From: DATMYQ01 sp035560935
GTDB lineage: Bacteria; Bacillota; Negativicutes; Sporomusales; Sporomusaceae
Direction of reading: 5' to 3'
Length of the DNA: 47,110 nucleotides
Assembly (NCBI GenBank): GCA_035560935.1
Contig: DATMYQ010000185.1
Location: 1 to 47,110 of the forward strand
The translations under genes and the position numbers were made by a program. The notes beneath the pieces were generated by a model that ran no database searches, was not told where the DNA came from, and saw only the letters and a list, made by a program, of their open reading frames with translations. Positions 17,783 to 25,111 of the stretch are shown piece after piece; the stretch's first letter is position 1, and every line of letters begins with the position of its first letter.

Positions 17783-17830
17783 GGTCTTCAACCTCCGTTT
17801 CATTGCATAGTTGCATAATCAATCGATATT

Positions 17831-18241
17831 TTATACCGCTGCTTCGCCGGTTTCGCCGGTGCGCACCCGCACCGCATCATCCACCGGCATGATGAATATT
17901 TTGCCGTCACCCACCCGGTTGTCGGTGCGGTTGACCTGCATTACGGCCTTGATGACTTTTTCGACGTCGTCGTCATGGGATAAAATCGTGAACATGCGGC
18001 GGGGGAAGAGGCTGGTGCCGTCGAGAAACTCCTCGACCACCCGTTCGGCCTCGCCGTCGGCTTCGTCACCGGCCATGGCCAGCAGTTTCTGCTTGCGGTC
18101 GGCAATCACCGACGGATCTTCCACCAGTTTGCCCCGGCCCATGACTTTCAAGGCGGTGAATCCGGCAACGCCGGCCTCCACCAGTGCTTTTTTCGTGGCG
18201 CCGGTTTTGTTCATACGGATCACGGCGATAATTTCCTTCAT
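17831..18241 (-). CDS. nifI2: NifI2, PII-family regulator of nitrogenase
   Basis: The protein has 136 residues. ATG at 18241 follows GGGGGAG; the longer frame has no ribosome site there. It is a GlnB/PII-fold protein: MKEIIAVIRMNKTGATKKALVEAG at the start, a long T-loop region around 40-75, and DGKIFIMPVDDAVRVRTGE at the end, which forms the ATP/2-oxoglutarate pocket edge. NifI2 partners NifI1 and, in methanogens, binds NifDK to block its contact with NifH when ammonium is present; 2-oxoglutarate and ATP reverse this. Placement between nifH and nifD is typical of this regulatory type. Confidence 0.94.
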   Translation of the reverse strand: MKEIIAVIRMNKTGATKKALVEAGVAGFTALKVMGRGKLVEDPSVIADRKQKLLAMAGDEADGEAERVVEEFLDGTSLFPRRMFTILSHDDDVEKVIKAVMQVNRTDNRVGDGKIFIMPVDDAVRVRTGETGEAAV

Positions 18242-18254
18242 CGTAGCTCCCCCT

Positions 18255-18581
18255 TTACAGTCCTTTGGCGCCGCTGGAAATGGTGTAGGCCTCTTCGACG
18301 GGACTGATAAAAATTTTACCGTCACCATAAGCGCCTTTTTCACCGGTTTTGCCGTATTGCAGGATTAACCGGACGATATCATCCTTGTCTTCATCCCGGA
18401 TGGCCATCATCACCATCACTTTGGGGATTTCGTCGTAAACCACGCCGCCGATCCGAATGCCTTTCTGCTTGCCGCGGCCGACCACATCGACGGCGGTGGC
18501 GGCGTGAAAGCCAGCCCGGGACAGTTCGGCCAGCATCTCGTCTTTCTTTTCCGGCCGGATGATTGCTCTGATCATTAACAT
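18255..18581 (-). CDS. nifI1: NifI1, PII-family regulator of nitrogenase
   Basis: The protein has 108 residues. I chose the ATG at 18581 (MLMIRAIIRPEK) because AAGGAG is eight bases away; the ATG six bases earlier would be too close to it. It has the PII fold with VDVVGRGKQKGIRIGG, a short T-loop compared with GlnB, and GKIFISPVEEAYTISSG at the end. NifI1 forms hetero-complexes with NifI2 that switch nitrogenase activity off after translation in response to ammonium. It lies 37 bases after nifH and 13 bases before nifI2. Confidence 0.94.
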   Translation of the reverse strand: MLMIRAIIRPEKKDEMLAELSRAGFHAATAVDVVGRGKQKGIRIGGVVYDEIPKVMVMMAIRDEDKDDIVRLILQYGKTGEKGAYGDGKIFISPVEEAYTISSGAKGL

Positions 18582-18618
18582 ATGCATCGCTCCTTCATTG
18601 ATTGTTGCGGATTTTTGA

Positions 18619-19446
18619 TCAGGCAATGGCGTCCAGGAAGCCATGCTGCATCATCAGTTCTTCCAAACGGTCCTGGGTCATGGGTTTGGGAATGACAAAC
18701 ATTTTGTTGGTGTCAATCGCGTTGGCCAGATTACGGTATTCACCCGCCTGACCGGCTTCCGGGTCAAAGTCGATAACTGTCTTCTTGTTGATTTCCGCCC
18801 GTTGTACCAAATTATCACGAGGAACGAAGTGGATCAGTTGAGAGCCGATTTCTTCCGCAAAAGCTTTTAGCAGTTCGTATTCGTTATCGACTTTCCGGCT
18901 GTTGCAAATGATGCCGCCGAGGCGGACCTTACCGTTGACCGCATATTTCTGAATGCCTTTGGCGATGTTGTTGGCGGCGTACAGCGCCATCAGTTCGCCG
19001 GAAGCCACAATATAGATTTCTTCCGCTTTGCCTTCCCGGATCGGCATCGCAAAACCGCCGCAGACCACGTCGCCGAGAACGTCATAGAAGACATAATCCA
19101 GATCCGGCGTGTAAGCGCCCAGGGATTCCAGTAAATTGATCGAGGTGATGATTCCCCGACCGGCACAGCCGACGCCGGGCTCTGGGCCACCGGATTCCAC
19201 GCAGCGGGTGTTTTTAAAGCCGGGTTTCAAAATGTCGTCCAGATCAATGTCGTCGCCTTCGTCACGGAGCGTGTCCAGTACGGTTTTCTGACACAGACCG
19301 TGGAGTAAGAGCCGGGTGGAATCCGCCTTGGGATCGCAGCCCACCACCATAATTTGTTTGCCAGCTTCCGCCAGCGCCGCCACCGTATTCTGAGTGGTGG
19401 TGGATTTACCGATGCCGCCTTTGCCATATATCGCTACCTGTCTCAT
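18619..19446 (-). CDS. nifH: Nitrogenase iron protein (dinitrogenase reductase)
   Basis: The protein has 275 residues. AAGGAGG lies before the ATG at 19446. The P-loop is GKGGIGKS at 8-15. The two ligands of the bridging [4Fe-4S] cluster are Cys94 (GVGCAGRGI) and Cys129 (DVVCGGFAMP). Arg97, the site that DraT ADP-ribosylates in some bacteria, is conserved, but no draT or draG is seen in the window and nifI1/nifI2 are likely to do the switching. NifH passes electrons to NifDK with ATP hydrolysis and is also needed for FeMo-co and P-cluster maturation. It is the first gene of the operon, preceded by a long structured leader. Confidence 0.99.
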   Translation of the reverse strand: MRQVAIYGKGGIGKSTTTQNTVAALAEAGKQIMVVGCDPKADSTRLLLHGLCQKTVLDTLRDEGDDIDLDDILKPGFKNTRCVESGGPEPGVGCAGRGIITSINLLESLGAYTPDLDYVFYDVLGDVVCGGFAMPIREGKAEEIYIVASGELMALYAANNIAKGIQKYAVNGKVRLGGIICNSRKVDNEYELLKAFAEEIGSQLIHFVPRDNLVQRAEINKKTVIDFDPEAGQAGEYRNLANAIDTNKMFVIPKPMTQDRLEELMMQHGFLDAIA

Positions 19447-19911
19447 AATGGATACCCTCCTTGTTGTTATAAAATATTGTATTGGCCGAATGCGGCAATG
19501 CCGCGTTGAAAAACCGAATAAAGCGGAGTATAATACTATTGGACATGTGAAATAGATCCTGGTGTGTAGCCGGGGAAAAAACTTGTCCGGGCTTCATGGG
19601 TACTGAGAATACTCATGGAGCTTTTTCTGCGGACGATTGAGCGTAAACCGGGGTGGGGGGGGAGAACTCCTGCCGTGTATTTCGCGGAACATCTTTCGAT
19701 ACAACCACCTCCTTAAAAACATGACGGGGCTTACAGCCGTTTGTTGACGGCCATAAGCCCCGTTGCTTCTTTACGATACCAACCAGTGTAAGCACTGTGC
19801 CGGAAAGGCAATGTGGGTTTTTCCGGATTCCCGGTAGGGAGAAAACAAAAAGGAACCTACAAACGCCTTGCGTTTATAAGCTCCGTCGCTTACCCGGATC
19901 TGATAAAGATT
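19447..19911 (-). ncRNA. Long structured 5' leader of the nif operon (unassigned)
   Basis: About 465 bases lie between the predicted start point near 19911 and nifH. Reading along the minus strand, the RNA can form TAAGC-loop-GCTTA (about 19875-19890), AAACGC-AAG-GCGTTT (about 19861-19875), CCGGAAA/TTTCCGG (19800-19826), CAGTG-CTTA-CACTG (19784-19797), and then a strong terminator hairpin at 19715-19763. Downstream of it are an AAGGAGG sequence not followed by a convincing reading frame, and a TGAG-TATT-CTCA repeat near 19610-19621. I recognise no known riboswitch class. The arrangement suggests control of nif transcription by antitermination, but this is inference from structure alone. Confidence 0.5.
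19715..19763 (-). terminator. Intrinsic terminator inside the nif leader
   Basis: On the minus strand ACGGGGCTTA (19763-19754) pairs perfectly with TAAGCCCCGT (19733-19724). The stem is extended inward by GGCCGT/ACGGCt around a CAACAA loop, and five T follow at 19719-19715. It lies between the predicted promoter and nifH, about 270 bases before the start codon, so transcripts must pass it to reach the operon. Confidence 0.75.
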
Positions 19912-19917
19912 GTCCTG

Positions 19918-19946
19918 AGTATAACATATACATTAGAAAACGGCAA
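19918..19946 (-). promoter_or_regulatory. Sigma-70-type promoter for the nif leader
   Basis: On the minus strand TTGCCG (19946-19941) and TATACT (19923-19918) are separated by exactly 17 bases. No sigma-54 -24/-12 element is seen before nifH. A second, weaker TATACT at 19532-19527, without a -35, could be an internal start downstream of the terminator. Confidence 0.6.
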
Positions 19947-20065
19947 GCGGTCCGGAAAAAGTCATAATATATTGGAATATTTATTAGAATCGTTGCTGGC
20001 TGGCGGCGTTACTATTTTCACTTGTGTTTTTAACACTTCCGGCGGATGATACCGGCAAAAATTCA

Positions 20066-20074
20066 TGGTATAAT
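20066..20074 (+). promoter_or_regulatory. Extended -10 promoter for the MetE-like gene
   Basis: TGGTATAAT at 20066-20074 joins a perfect TATAAT to a TG extension, 42 bases before the start at 20116. It is divergent from the nif promoter, about 120 bases away. Confidence 0.55.
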
Positions 20075-20115
20075 GAAGCGAAATGAGAAAAAATGCAATA
20101 GCAAGAGAGGTGCTG

Positions 20116-21180
20116 ATGGAGATGACATGGATCAAACCGGGCAGAACCACGGGAATGGGCAGCCTGCCGCATGAAGACGGCGAGGTGGCGATGGGGCTGA
20201 TCGCCCGCAATATGCCCCATTGGCCCCATTGGCCCCAATTGCCGCGCGGCGGTCAGGATCAGGGGATGACCGTCCAGTATGTGCAGCCGTTGATCAAGCT
20301 GGGGATGCTGAAAGTGCCGCCCCGCAAAGATCCGGTCTTTACCCGCGATGAACCGGGCTGGGATGATAAAGTGCTGCGCTTTTACGAGCTATATTTGGCC
20401 TTCCAGGAAGGGGATCCGGAAGCGGAGGCTTTCTTTGCCCTGGATGAGGAGGCGTTTCCCGGCATTGGCCTGTTTTTGAAGGACTTTAGCCGGCGCTTTC
20501 CGGCAGCGGAAGGAGTGAAAGGGCACCTGACGGGGCCGCTGACGCTGGGCTTCCAGGTGAAAGAGGAGCGGGGCCGGGCCGCCTACTACGACGATGTTCT
20601 GCAAGACCTATTGATCAAATGTCTGACGGTACAGGGCATTTTGCAGACCCGCCTGCTGCAGCAGACCGGGTTGCCGGTATTACTGTTTCTTGATGATCCC
20701 AGCCTGTTTTTTCTGGGATCGTCGATATTTATTACGTTGACCCGGGAAGCACTCATCGAGTCGCTGTCGGCCATTTACGGACCGTTGCGGGAAGCCGGCG
20801 CAAAAATCGGTATCCACGTCTGCTCGGAAGCCGACTGGTCGCTGCTGTTCGCCATGAATCCCGACGTCATCAGCTTTGACGCCTTTGAATATTTTCAGTC
20901 GATGGCGCTGCAGGCGCCGGGGCTGCAGCAGTATCTGGCCGGTGGTGGCAAAATGGCCTGGGGGATCGTACCCACGTCGGAAAAAGTGGAACCGCTGACC
21001 ACCGAAAGCCTGATCACTTTGTTCCGCCAGCAATGCGCGGAACTGGAACGGCGGAACGTGGACGTGGCGCTGTTGAAAAACAACGTGATCTGGACGCCCA
21101 GCTGCGGCACCGGAGCGGTACCGCAGCCGCGATCCGAAAAAATCTACAATCTCTTGGGAGAATTTGCGGCCAGCGTATGA
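20116..21180 (+). CDS. MetE/UROD-superfamily protein, methionine synthase-like
   Basis: The protein has 354 residues. ATG at 20116 is preceded by AGAGAGG; an earlier in-frame ATG has no ribosome site. It opens with GRTTGMGSLPHED, the usual start of the cobalamin-independent methionine synthase-like/uroporphyrinogen decarboxylase superfamily. His234 and Cys236 (GIHVCSEADW) and Cys330 (TPSCGTG) match the zinc ligands of the MetE core, so methyl transfer to a thiol is more likely than decarboxylation. Homologues alone cannot be assigned a substrate. PHWPHWPQ at 34-41 comes from a short tandem repeat in the DNA near 20214-20237. A methyltransferase gene follows after 40 bases, suggesting a shared methyl-transfer pathway. 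Confidence 0.7.
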   Translation: MEMTWIKPGRTTGMGSLPHEDGEVAMGLIARNMPHWPHWPQLPRGGQDQGMTVQYVQPLIKLGMLKVPPRKDPVFTRDEPGWDDKVLRFYELYLAFQEGDPEAEAFFALDEEAFPGIGLFLKDFSRRFPAAEGVKGHLTGPLTLGFQVKEERGRAAYYDDVLQDLLIKCLTVQGILQTRLLQQTGLPVLLFLDDPSLFFLGSSIFITLTREALIESLSAIYGPLREAGAKIGIHVCSEADWSLLFAMNPDVISFDAFEYFQSMALQAPGLQQYLAGGGKMAWGIVPTSEKVEPLTTESLITLFRQQCAELERRNVDVALLKNNVIWTPSCGTGAVPQPRSEKIYNLLGEFAASV

Positions 21181-21220
21181 ATTTGAACGGCAATGAAAGG
21201 CCGGTAAGGGAGCAAGCAAA

Positions 21221-21958
21221 GTGGATATTTTTTCCGATCTGCATCTTGATGTAAACAGGGAAGGGCCGGGATGTCTCGCGGCCACCCGGGAAGCGTACCG
21301 GATGTTGGCGATGCTGCCGCCAGTGCCAAGGATACTGGACATCGGCTGCGGCTCTGGCGTGCAGACGCTGGAACTGGCCCGGTTGAGCGGTGGATATGTG
21401 GTGGGACTCGATATGTACCGTCCGCTCCTGGACATGCTGGAACTGCGCAGCCGGCAGGCCGGTCTGGAGGAACGGGTACAGACGGTAAAAGGCTCCATGT
21501 TTGCCATGGATTTTGACCCGGCCAGTTTTGATATCATCTGGGCCGAAGGCGCTATCTGCATTATTGGTTTTGCCGAAGGGCTGCGTCAGTGGCGGCACTT
21601 TCTTAAACCGGGGGGCTATATAGCTGTCACCGAGGTTTCCTGGCTGAAGCCGGATCCGCCGGCGGAAGTGGTCCGTTTCTGGCGGCAGAGCCATCCCGGT
21701 ATGCGCAGCGTGTCCGAAAACCTGACAACGGCCCGGGATGCCGGCTACCGGGAAATCGGTCATTTTACCTTGTCGCGCCAAGCCTGGTGGGATGAATATC
21801 ACCGGCCGCTGCAGGCCCGGCTGGAGGAGCTGCGGCCCCGCTATGCCCATGACGAGCAGGTACTGGCGGTATTTGAAGCTATCTCCCGGGAGCTTGAACT
21901 GAATCTGAATTATTCCGAATGGTTCGGATATGAATTTTATGTGTTGCAATCAATATAG
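21221..21958 (+). CDS. Class I SAM-dependent methyltransferase
   Basis: The protein has 245 residues. It begins with GTG at 21221, with GTAAGGGAG eight bases upstream. The Rossmann-fold SAM site is clear: RILDIGCGSGVQTLELA around residues 37-53 (motif I), then VVGLDMYRPLLDML with the acidic residue that binds the ribose, then FDIIWAEGAICIIGF and FLKPGGYIAVTEVSW as motifs II-III. It looks like a small-molecule methyltransferase. The C-terminal half is unassigned. It lies directly after the MetE-like gene, and a terminator at 21981 closes the pair. Confidence 0.82.
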   Translation: MDIFSDLHLDVNREGPGCLAATREAYRMLAMLPPVPRILDIGCGSGVQTLELARLSGGYVVGLDMYRPLLDMLELRSRQAGLEERVQTVKGSMFAMDFDPASFDIIWAEGAICIIGFAEGLRQWRHFLKPGGYIAVTEVSWLKPDPPAEVVRFWRQSHPGMRSVSENLTTARDAGYREIGHFTLSRQAWWDEYHRPLQARLEELRPRYAHDEQVLAVFEAISRELELNLNYSEWFGYEFYVLQSI

Positions 21959-21980
21959 TCGCATCGGCGGGCGCCCCGTG

Positions 21981-22023
21981 AAAAACCTCCGGTCGAGATC
22001 CAAAGATCTTGATTGGGGGTTTT
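21981..22023 (+). terminator. Intrinsic terminator after the methyltransferase gene
   Basis: AAAAACCTCC at 21981-21990 pairs with the GGGGGTTTT end at 22015-22023, with an inner GAGATC/GATCTT helix. The T run is short. Confidence 0.75.
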
Positions 22024-22146
22024 CGGTTTATATCGACAAAATTCGCAGAATTTTGGCTAATTTTCATTCGGGATAGTACAGGAAAAGCTACTCTATTGGC
22101 GAATTAAGACAATAGCCGTGATATTTGATGGGGATGGTGAGCAACC

Positions 22147-24651
22147 ATGAATTTGCGGAAGAAAACTCTGTGTCTGGTTAGCCTGGCCTTTCTGATCATG
22201 ATTCTCACGGTAGCTTTGCTAGCCCGGGAACTGCTGCTGGAAAAATTCGCCCGCATGGAACAGGATAATGTCCGGGAGAATACTTTTCGGGCCGTGGCGG
22301 CGCTGCAGGCCAATATGCAGGATCTGGGCAACATGTCGATGGACTATGCTGCCTGGAATGATACCCGTGATTTCATGGATTCCCCGAATCAAGAGTATAT
22401 TGATGCCAATATTGATAGTGCAATGCCGAATTTTCGACTGAATCTTTTGTTGATGCTGGACCGGAATGGGAAATTAGTTTTTGGCCGGGGCTGGGATCTG
22501 GAAGAGAAGAAAGAAGTCAACATAACGGATGACTGGAAGAAGTATGCGTATGAGCGAAGTCCGTTGCTACGGAACGGAGAAGACCGGGAACCGGCATCGG
22601 CGTTGCTTTGCTTGGGTGATATGCCGGCGCTGGCCGGTTACTATCCCATCGTCGCCAATGATAAAAGCGGTCTTTCCCGGGGGACGCTGGTGATGGTCCG
22701 TTATTTGGAGCCGGCGATGCTCAAGGATCTTAGCCGGACGATTTATCTGCCGGTTCGCTTGGCGCAGCCGGACGATCTCGACGGACCCGATTCGCTGAGC
22801 AGGATAACCCGGGAACCGACGGTGAATGTGGTCGGTGCCAACGAAATTGCCGGCTACGTGCGAGTGCCGGATTTACTGGGCAGCGAAGCTGCGATTATCC
22901 GGGTGCAGTTGCCGCGTAATATCTATAATGAAGGCATGCAGAGCGTGCTGTACCTGTTGATGTCATTGGTTGCTATCGGCCTTTTATATATTCCGATCGC
23001 CTTGTTTTTACTGGACCGGCTGGCGCTGCAAAAGTTGCAGCGTTTGATGGCCGATATTCTCAGCATCAGCAGTGCTCAGCGCTGGGCAGCCCGGGTGCGG
23101 GGAGAAAGCGGCGACGAAATCGGTTTGCTGGCCCGGGCAATCAATCATATGTTGGCGATGCTGGAATTTTCGCTGGGGAAATTGAGGGACAGCAATGAGG
23201 CGATGGAAAACTTACTGAATAATGCCGGGCAGGGTTTTCTCACGCTGGGACGAAACCTGCAGGTGCAGACACAGTACAGCATGGAATGTGAGCGGCTGTT
23301 TGGCGGGGAAATCAGTGGCCGAAAGTTCTCGGAACTTATATATCCCGGTGAGGAAAATAAAGAAAATCGGCAGTTTGTGGACCGGGCGCTGACGATGGTG
23401 GCCGAAAATGGTGCCGATAAAGTTCGCCGCCGGATCATTCTGGAATTATTACCCCAGGAAGTACCGCTCGGCAGTACCACGATCGGTATCGGCTACCGTT
23501 GGGTGGGGCATACCCGCTCGCAGGAAGAGTTTGGGCCGCTGATGGTGGTGCTGACCGATATCGGCCATACAAGGCAGCTGGAGAAACAACTGGAACAGGA
23601 AAAGGCTGTTTTGAAGATGGCGGTCAAAGCGGCGATGGATCCGCAGGGACTGCGGGACGCGCTGGAAGGGTACCAGACGTTTTGCCGGGAAGAAATTGCG
23701 GAAATCTTGTCCGGTGCGGAATCGGCTGTTGACGCCAGTTCCCGGATCCTCAGCAGCCTGCACAGCTATAAGGGTCTATTCGGGCAATTGGAGATGACGC
23801 ATACCGTGCAGCAGCTGCATGAAGCGGAAACGGCGCTGCTGCAGCAACGAACGGAAAGCGGCGACAACAACAAAGAAGCATTGGGCGTCGTGGCGGCGGG
23901 ACTGGAACTTTCCCGTTTGCCGCAGCGGGATGTGGAAACACTTCAAAATATCTACGGGGAAGGTTTTTTCCACCGCCAGGAATATGCGATGGTGCCGCTG
24001 GCAAAATTGCGGGCCGTGGAGCAGCAGGCGACGGGTCTGCCGCCCGGGGAAACAACCGAAGCTCTACTGCTGGAATTGCGCCGGCTGAATCACCGCCCGT
24101 TCCGGGACCTGCTGCGGCATTACCCCGAATATACCCGTTCCCTGGCGGAACGCCTGCACAAGCCTTTTGCCGGACTGGAGATCGAGGGGGGAGAATTTCT
24201 CGTAGATCTTAGTCTGTACCGGGGTTTGACGAAAGTACTGCTGCACATTATTCGCAATGCTTTGGATCATGGGCTGGAAACGGAGCAGGAACGGCAGCAG
24301 GCGGGAAAACCGGAAACGGGTCGTATCTACTGCCGTATTGAATGGCATAACAACGAGATTATCCTGTATATCGGCGATGATGGACGGGGCATTAATATGC
24401 AGGAATTACGCCAGACAGCACTGGAAGGCGGTTTTTGTTCCGCGTCAGAACTGGCGGTCATGGATGAAGCCGCGTTGACCGGCCTGCTGTTCCGGGAACG
24501 GTTTTCCACCCGGAAAGAAAGCTCGCTGCTGTCGGGGCGGGGATTAGGACTTAGCGCCGTTCAACGGGAAGTGGGGCGGCTGAGGGGAAGGGTTTTTATT
24601 CACAACCGGCCGGGACGGGGTACAGAGTTTGAAATCCGGCTGCCGGGGTAG
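22147..24651 (+). CDS. Membrane CHASE4-HAMP sensor with HPt and CheA-like ATPase domains
   Basis: The protein has 834 residues. Transmembrane helices lie at about 9-27 and 266-290. Between them is an extracytoplasmic CHASE4-like sensor, with the typical MDYAAWNDTRDFM at 65-77. A HAMP linker follows at about 291-345, then a PAS-like region (350-475) and a coiled coil. Residues 500-590 look like an HPt domain with candidate phospho-acceptor His539 in SSLHSYKGLFG. Residues 685-834 are a CheA-type ATPase: N box IIRNALDHGLE at 701-711, G1 DDGRGIN at 744-750, G2 SGRGLGLSAV at 796-805. There is no classical HisKA dimerisation domain and no CheW-like domain. Phosphate would therefore pass from ATP to the internal HPt and on to the receiver encoded 26 bases downstream. 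Confidence 0.85.
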   Translation: MNLRKKTLCLVSLAFLIMILTVALLARELLLEKFARMEQDNVRENTFRAVAALQANMQDLGNMSMDYAAWNDTRDFMDSPNQEYIDANIDSAMPNFRLNLLLMLDRNGKLVFGRGWDLEEKKEVNITDDWKKYAYERSPLLRNGEDREPASALLCLGDMPALAGYYPIVANDKSGLSRGTLVMVRYLEPAMLKDLSRTIYLPVRLAQPDDLDGPDSLSRITREPTVNVVGANEIAGYVRVPDLLGSEAAIIRVQLPRNIYNEGMQSVLYLLMSLVAIGLLYIPIALFLLDRLALQKLQRLMADILSISSAQRWAARVRGESGDEIGLLARAINHMLAMLEFSLGKLRDSNEAMENLLNNAGQGFLTLGRNLQVQTQYSMECERLFGGEISGRKFSELIYPGEENKENRQFVDRALTMVAENGADKVRRRIILELLPQEVPLGSTTIGIGYRWVGHTRSQEEFGPLMVVLTDIGHTRQLEKQLEQEKAVLKMAVKAAMDPQGLRDALEGYQTFCREEIAEILSGAESAVDASSRILSSLHSYKGLFGQLEMTHTVQQLHEAETALLQQRTESGDNNKEALGVVAAGLELSRLPQRDVETLQNIYGEGFFHRQEYAMVPLAKLRAVEQQATGLPPGETTEALLLELRRLNHRPFRDLLRHYPEYTRSLAERLHKPFAGLEIEGGEFLVDLSLYRGLTKVLLHIIRNALDHGLETEQERQQAGKPETGRIYCRIEWHNNEIILYIGDDGRGINMQELRQTALEGGFCSASELAVMDEAALTGLLFRERFSTRKESSLLSGRGLGLSAVQREVGRLRGRVFIHNRPGRGTEFEIRLPG

Positions 24652-24677
24652 TACCATGAGAAGGGAGCGGGGTTGCA

Positions 24678-25052
24678 TTGGCAAATGTCATGATTGTGGA
24701 TGACGCGATGATTGTCCGGAAACATCTGACGACCATGCTGCAGAATGAGGGCCACACGGTGGTGGCGGAAGCGTCACACGGACTGCAGGCTTATTGCAAT
24801 TACGAACGGTATCGCCCGGATGTGGTCACCATGGACGTTAACATGCCGGGTATGAACGGGCTAGAGACTATTGAAAAAATCATCAAGGACTTTCCTGATG
24901 CGAGGATTGTGGTGGTCAGTGCGTTTGGTACGAAAACGGTGATTTTGGATGCGCTGCAACGGGGTGCCAAAAATTATATATTAAAACCGATCAGCCAGGA
25001 AAAAGTGGCGCAGGCGGTGAAAGAGGCACTGGCAGCGGAATGCGAGCAGTGA
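24678..25052 (+). CDS. CheY-like single-domain response regulator
   Basis: The protein has 124 residues. It begins with TTG at 24678 after AAGGGAGCGGGG. It is a lone receiver domain: VDDAMIVRKHL with the acidic pair, the phospho-acceptor Asp in VVTMDVNMPGMNG near residue 52, Ser/Ala in VVVSAFG, and Lys in ILKPIS. There is no output domain. It probably takes phosphate from the CheA-like kinase immediately upstream and acts by protein contact, perhaps on the cyclic-di-GMP protein encoded just downstream. Confidence 0.93.
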   Translation: MANVMIVDDAMIVRKHLTTMLQNEGHTVVAEASHGLQAYCNYERYRPDVVTMDVNMPGMNGLETIEKIIKDFPDARIVVVSAFGTKTVILDALQRGAKNYILKPISQEKVAQAVKEALAAECEQ

Positions 25053-25111
25053 ACGCGACAATTGGGCGTTGCATGAGGATGGAAAAGGACTTACCCGCAG
25101 GAGGCAGCGAC

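Noticed and set aside
19613..19795. Minus-strand reading frame in the nif leader, and a shorter one starting at 19692 after AAGGAGG
   Set aside because: The ribosome-like site has no start codon at a normal distance, the frame crosses the terminator hairpin and an eight-C tract, and the product resembles nothing. It is better explained as leader RNA.
19850..19911. Known riboswitch (molybdenum cofactor, cobalamin, cyclic di-GMP) in the nif leader
   Set aside because: None of the conserved blocks I know for these classes is present; only generic hairpins are seen.
19447..19946. Sigma-54 promoter for nifH
   Set aside because: No TGGCAC-N5-TTGC element could be found on the minus strand upstream of nifH, while the one before tnaA is obvious.
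20214..20237. CCCCATTGG tandem repeat as a possible mobile-element or CRISPR trace
   Set aside because: It is only two to three short units inside the MetE-like reading frame (PHWPHWP) and keeps the frame. No CRISPR array or transposase is visible anywhere in the window.
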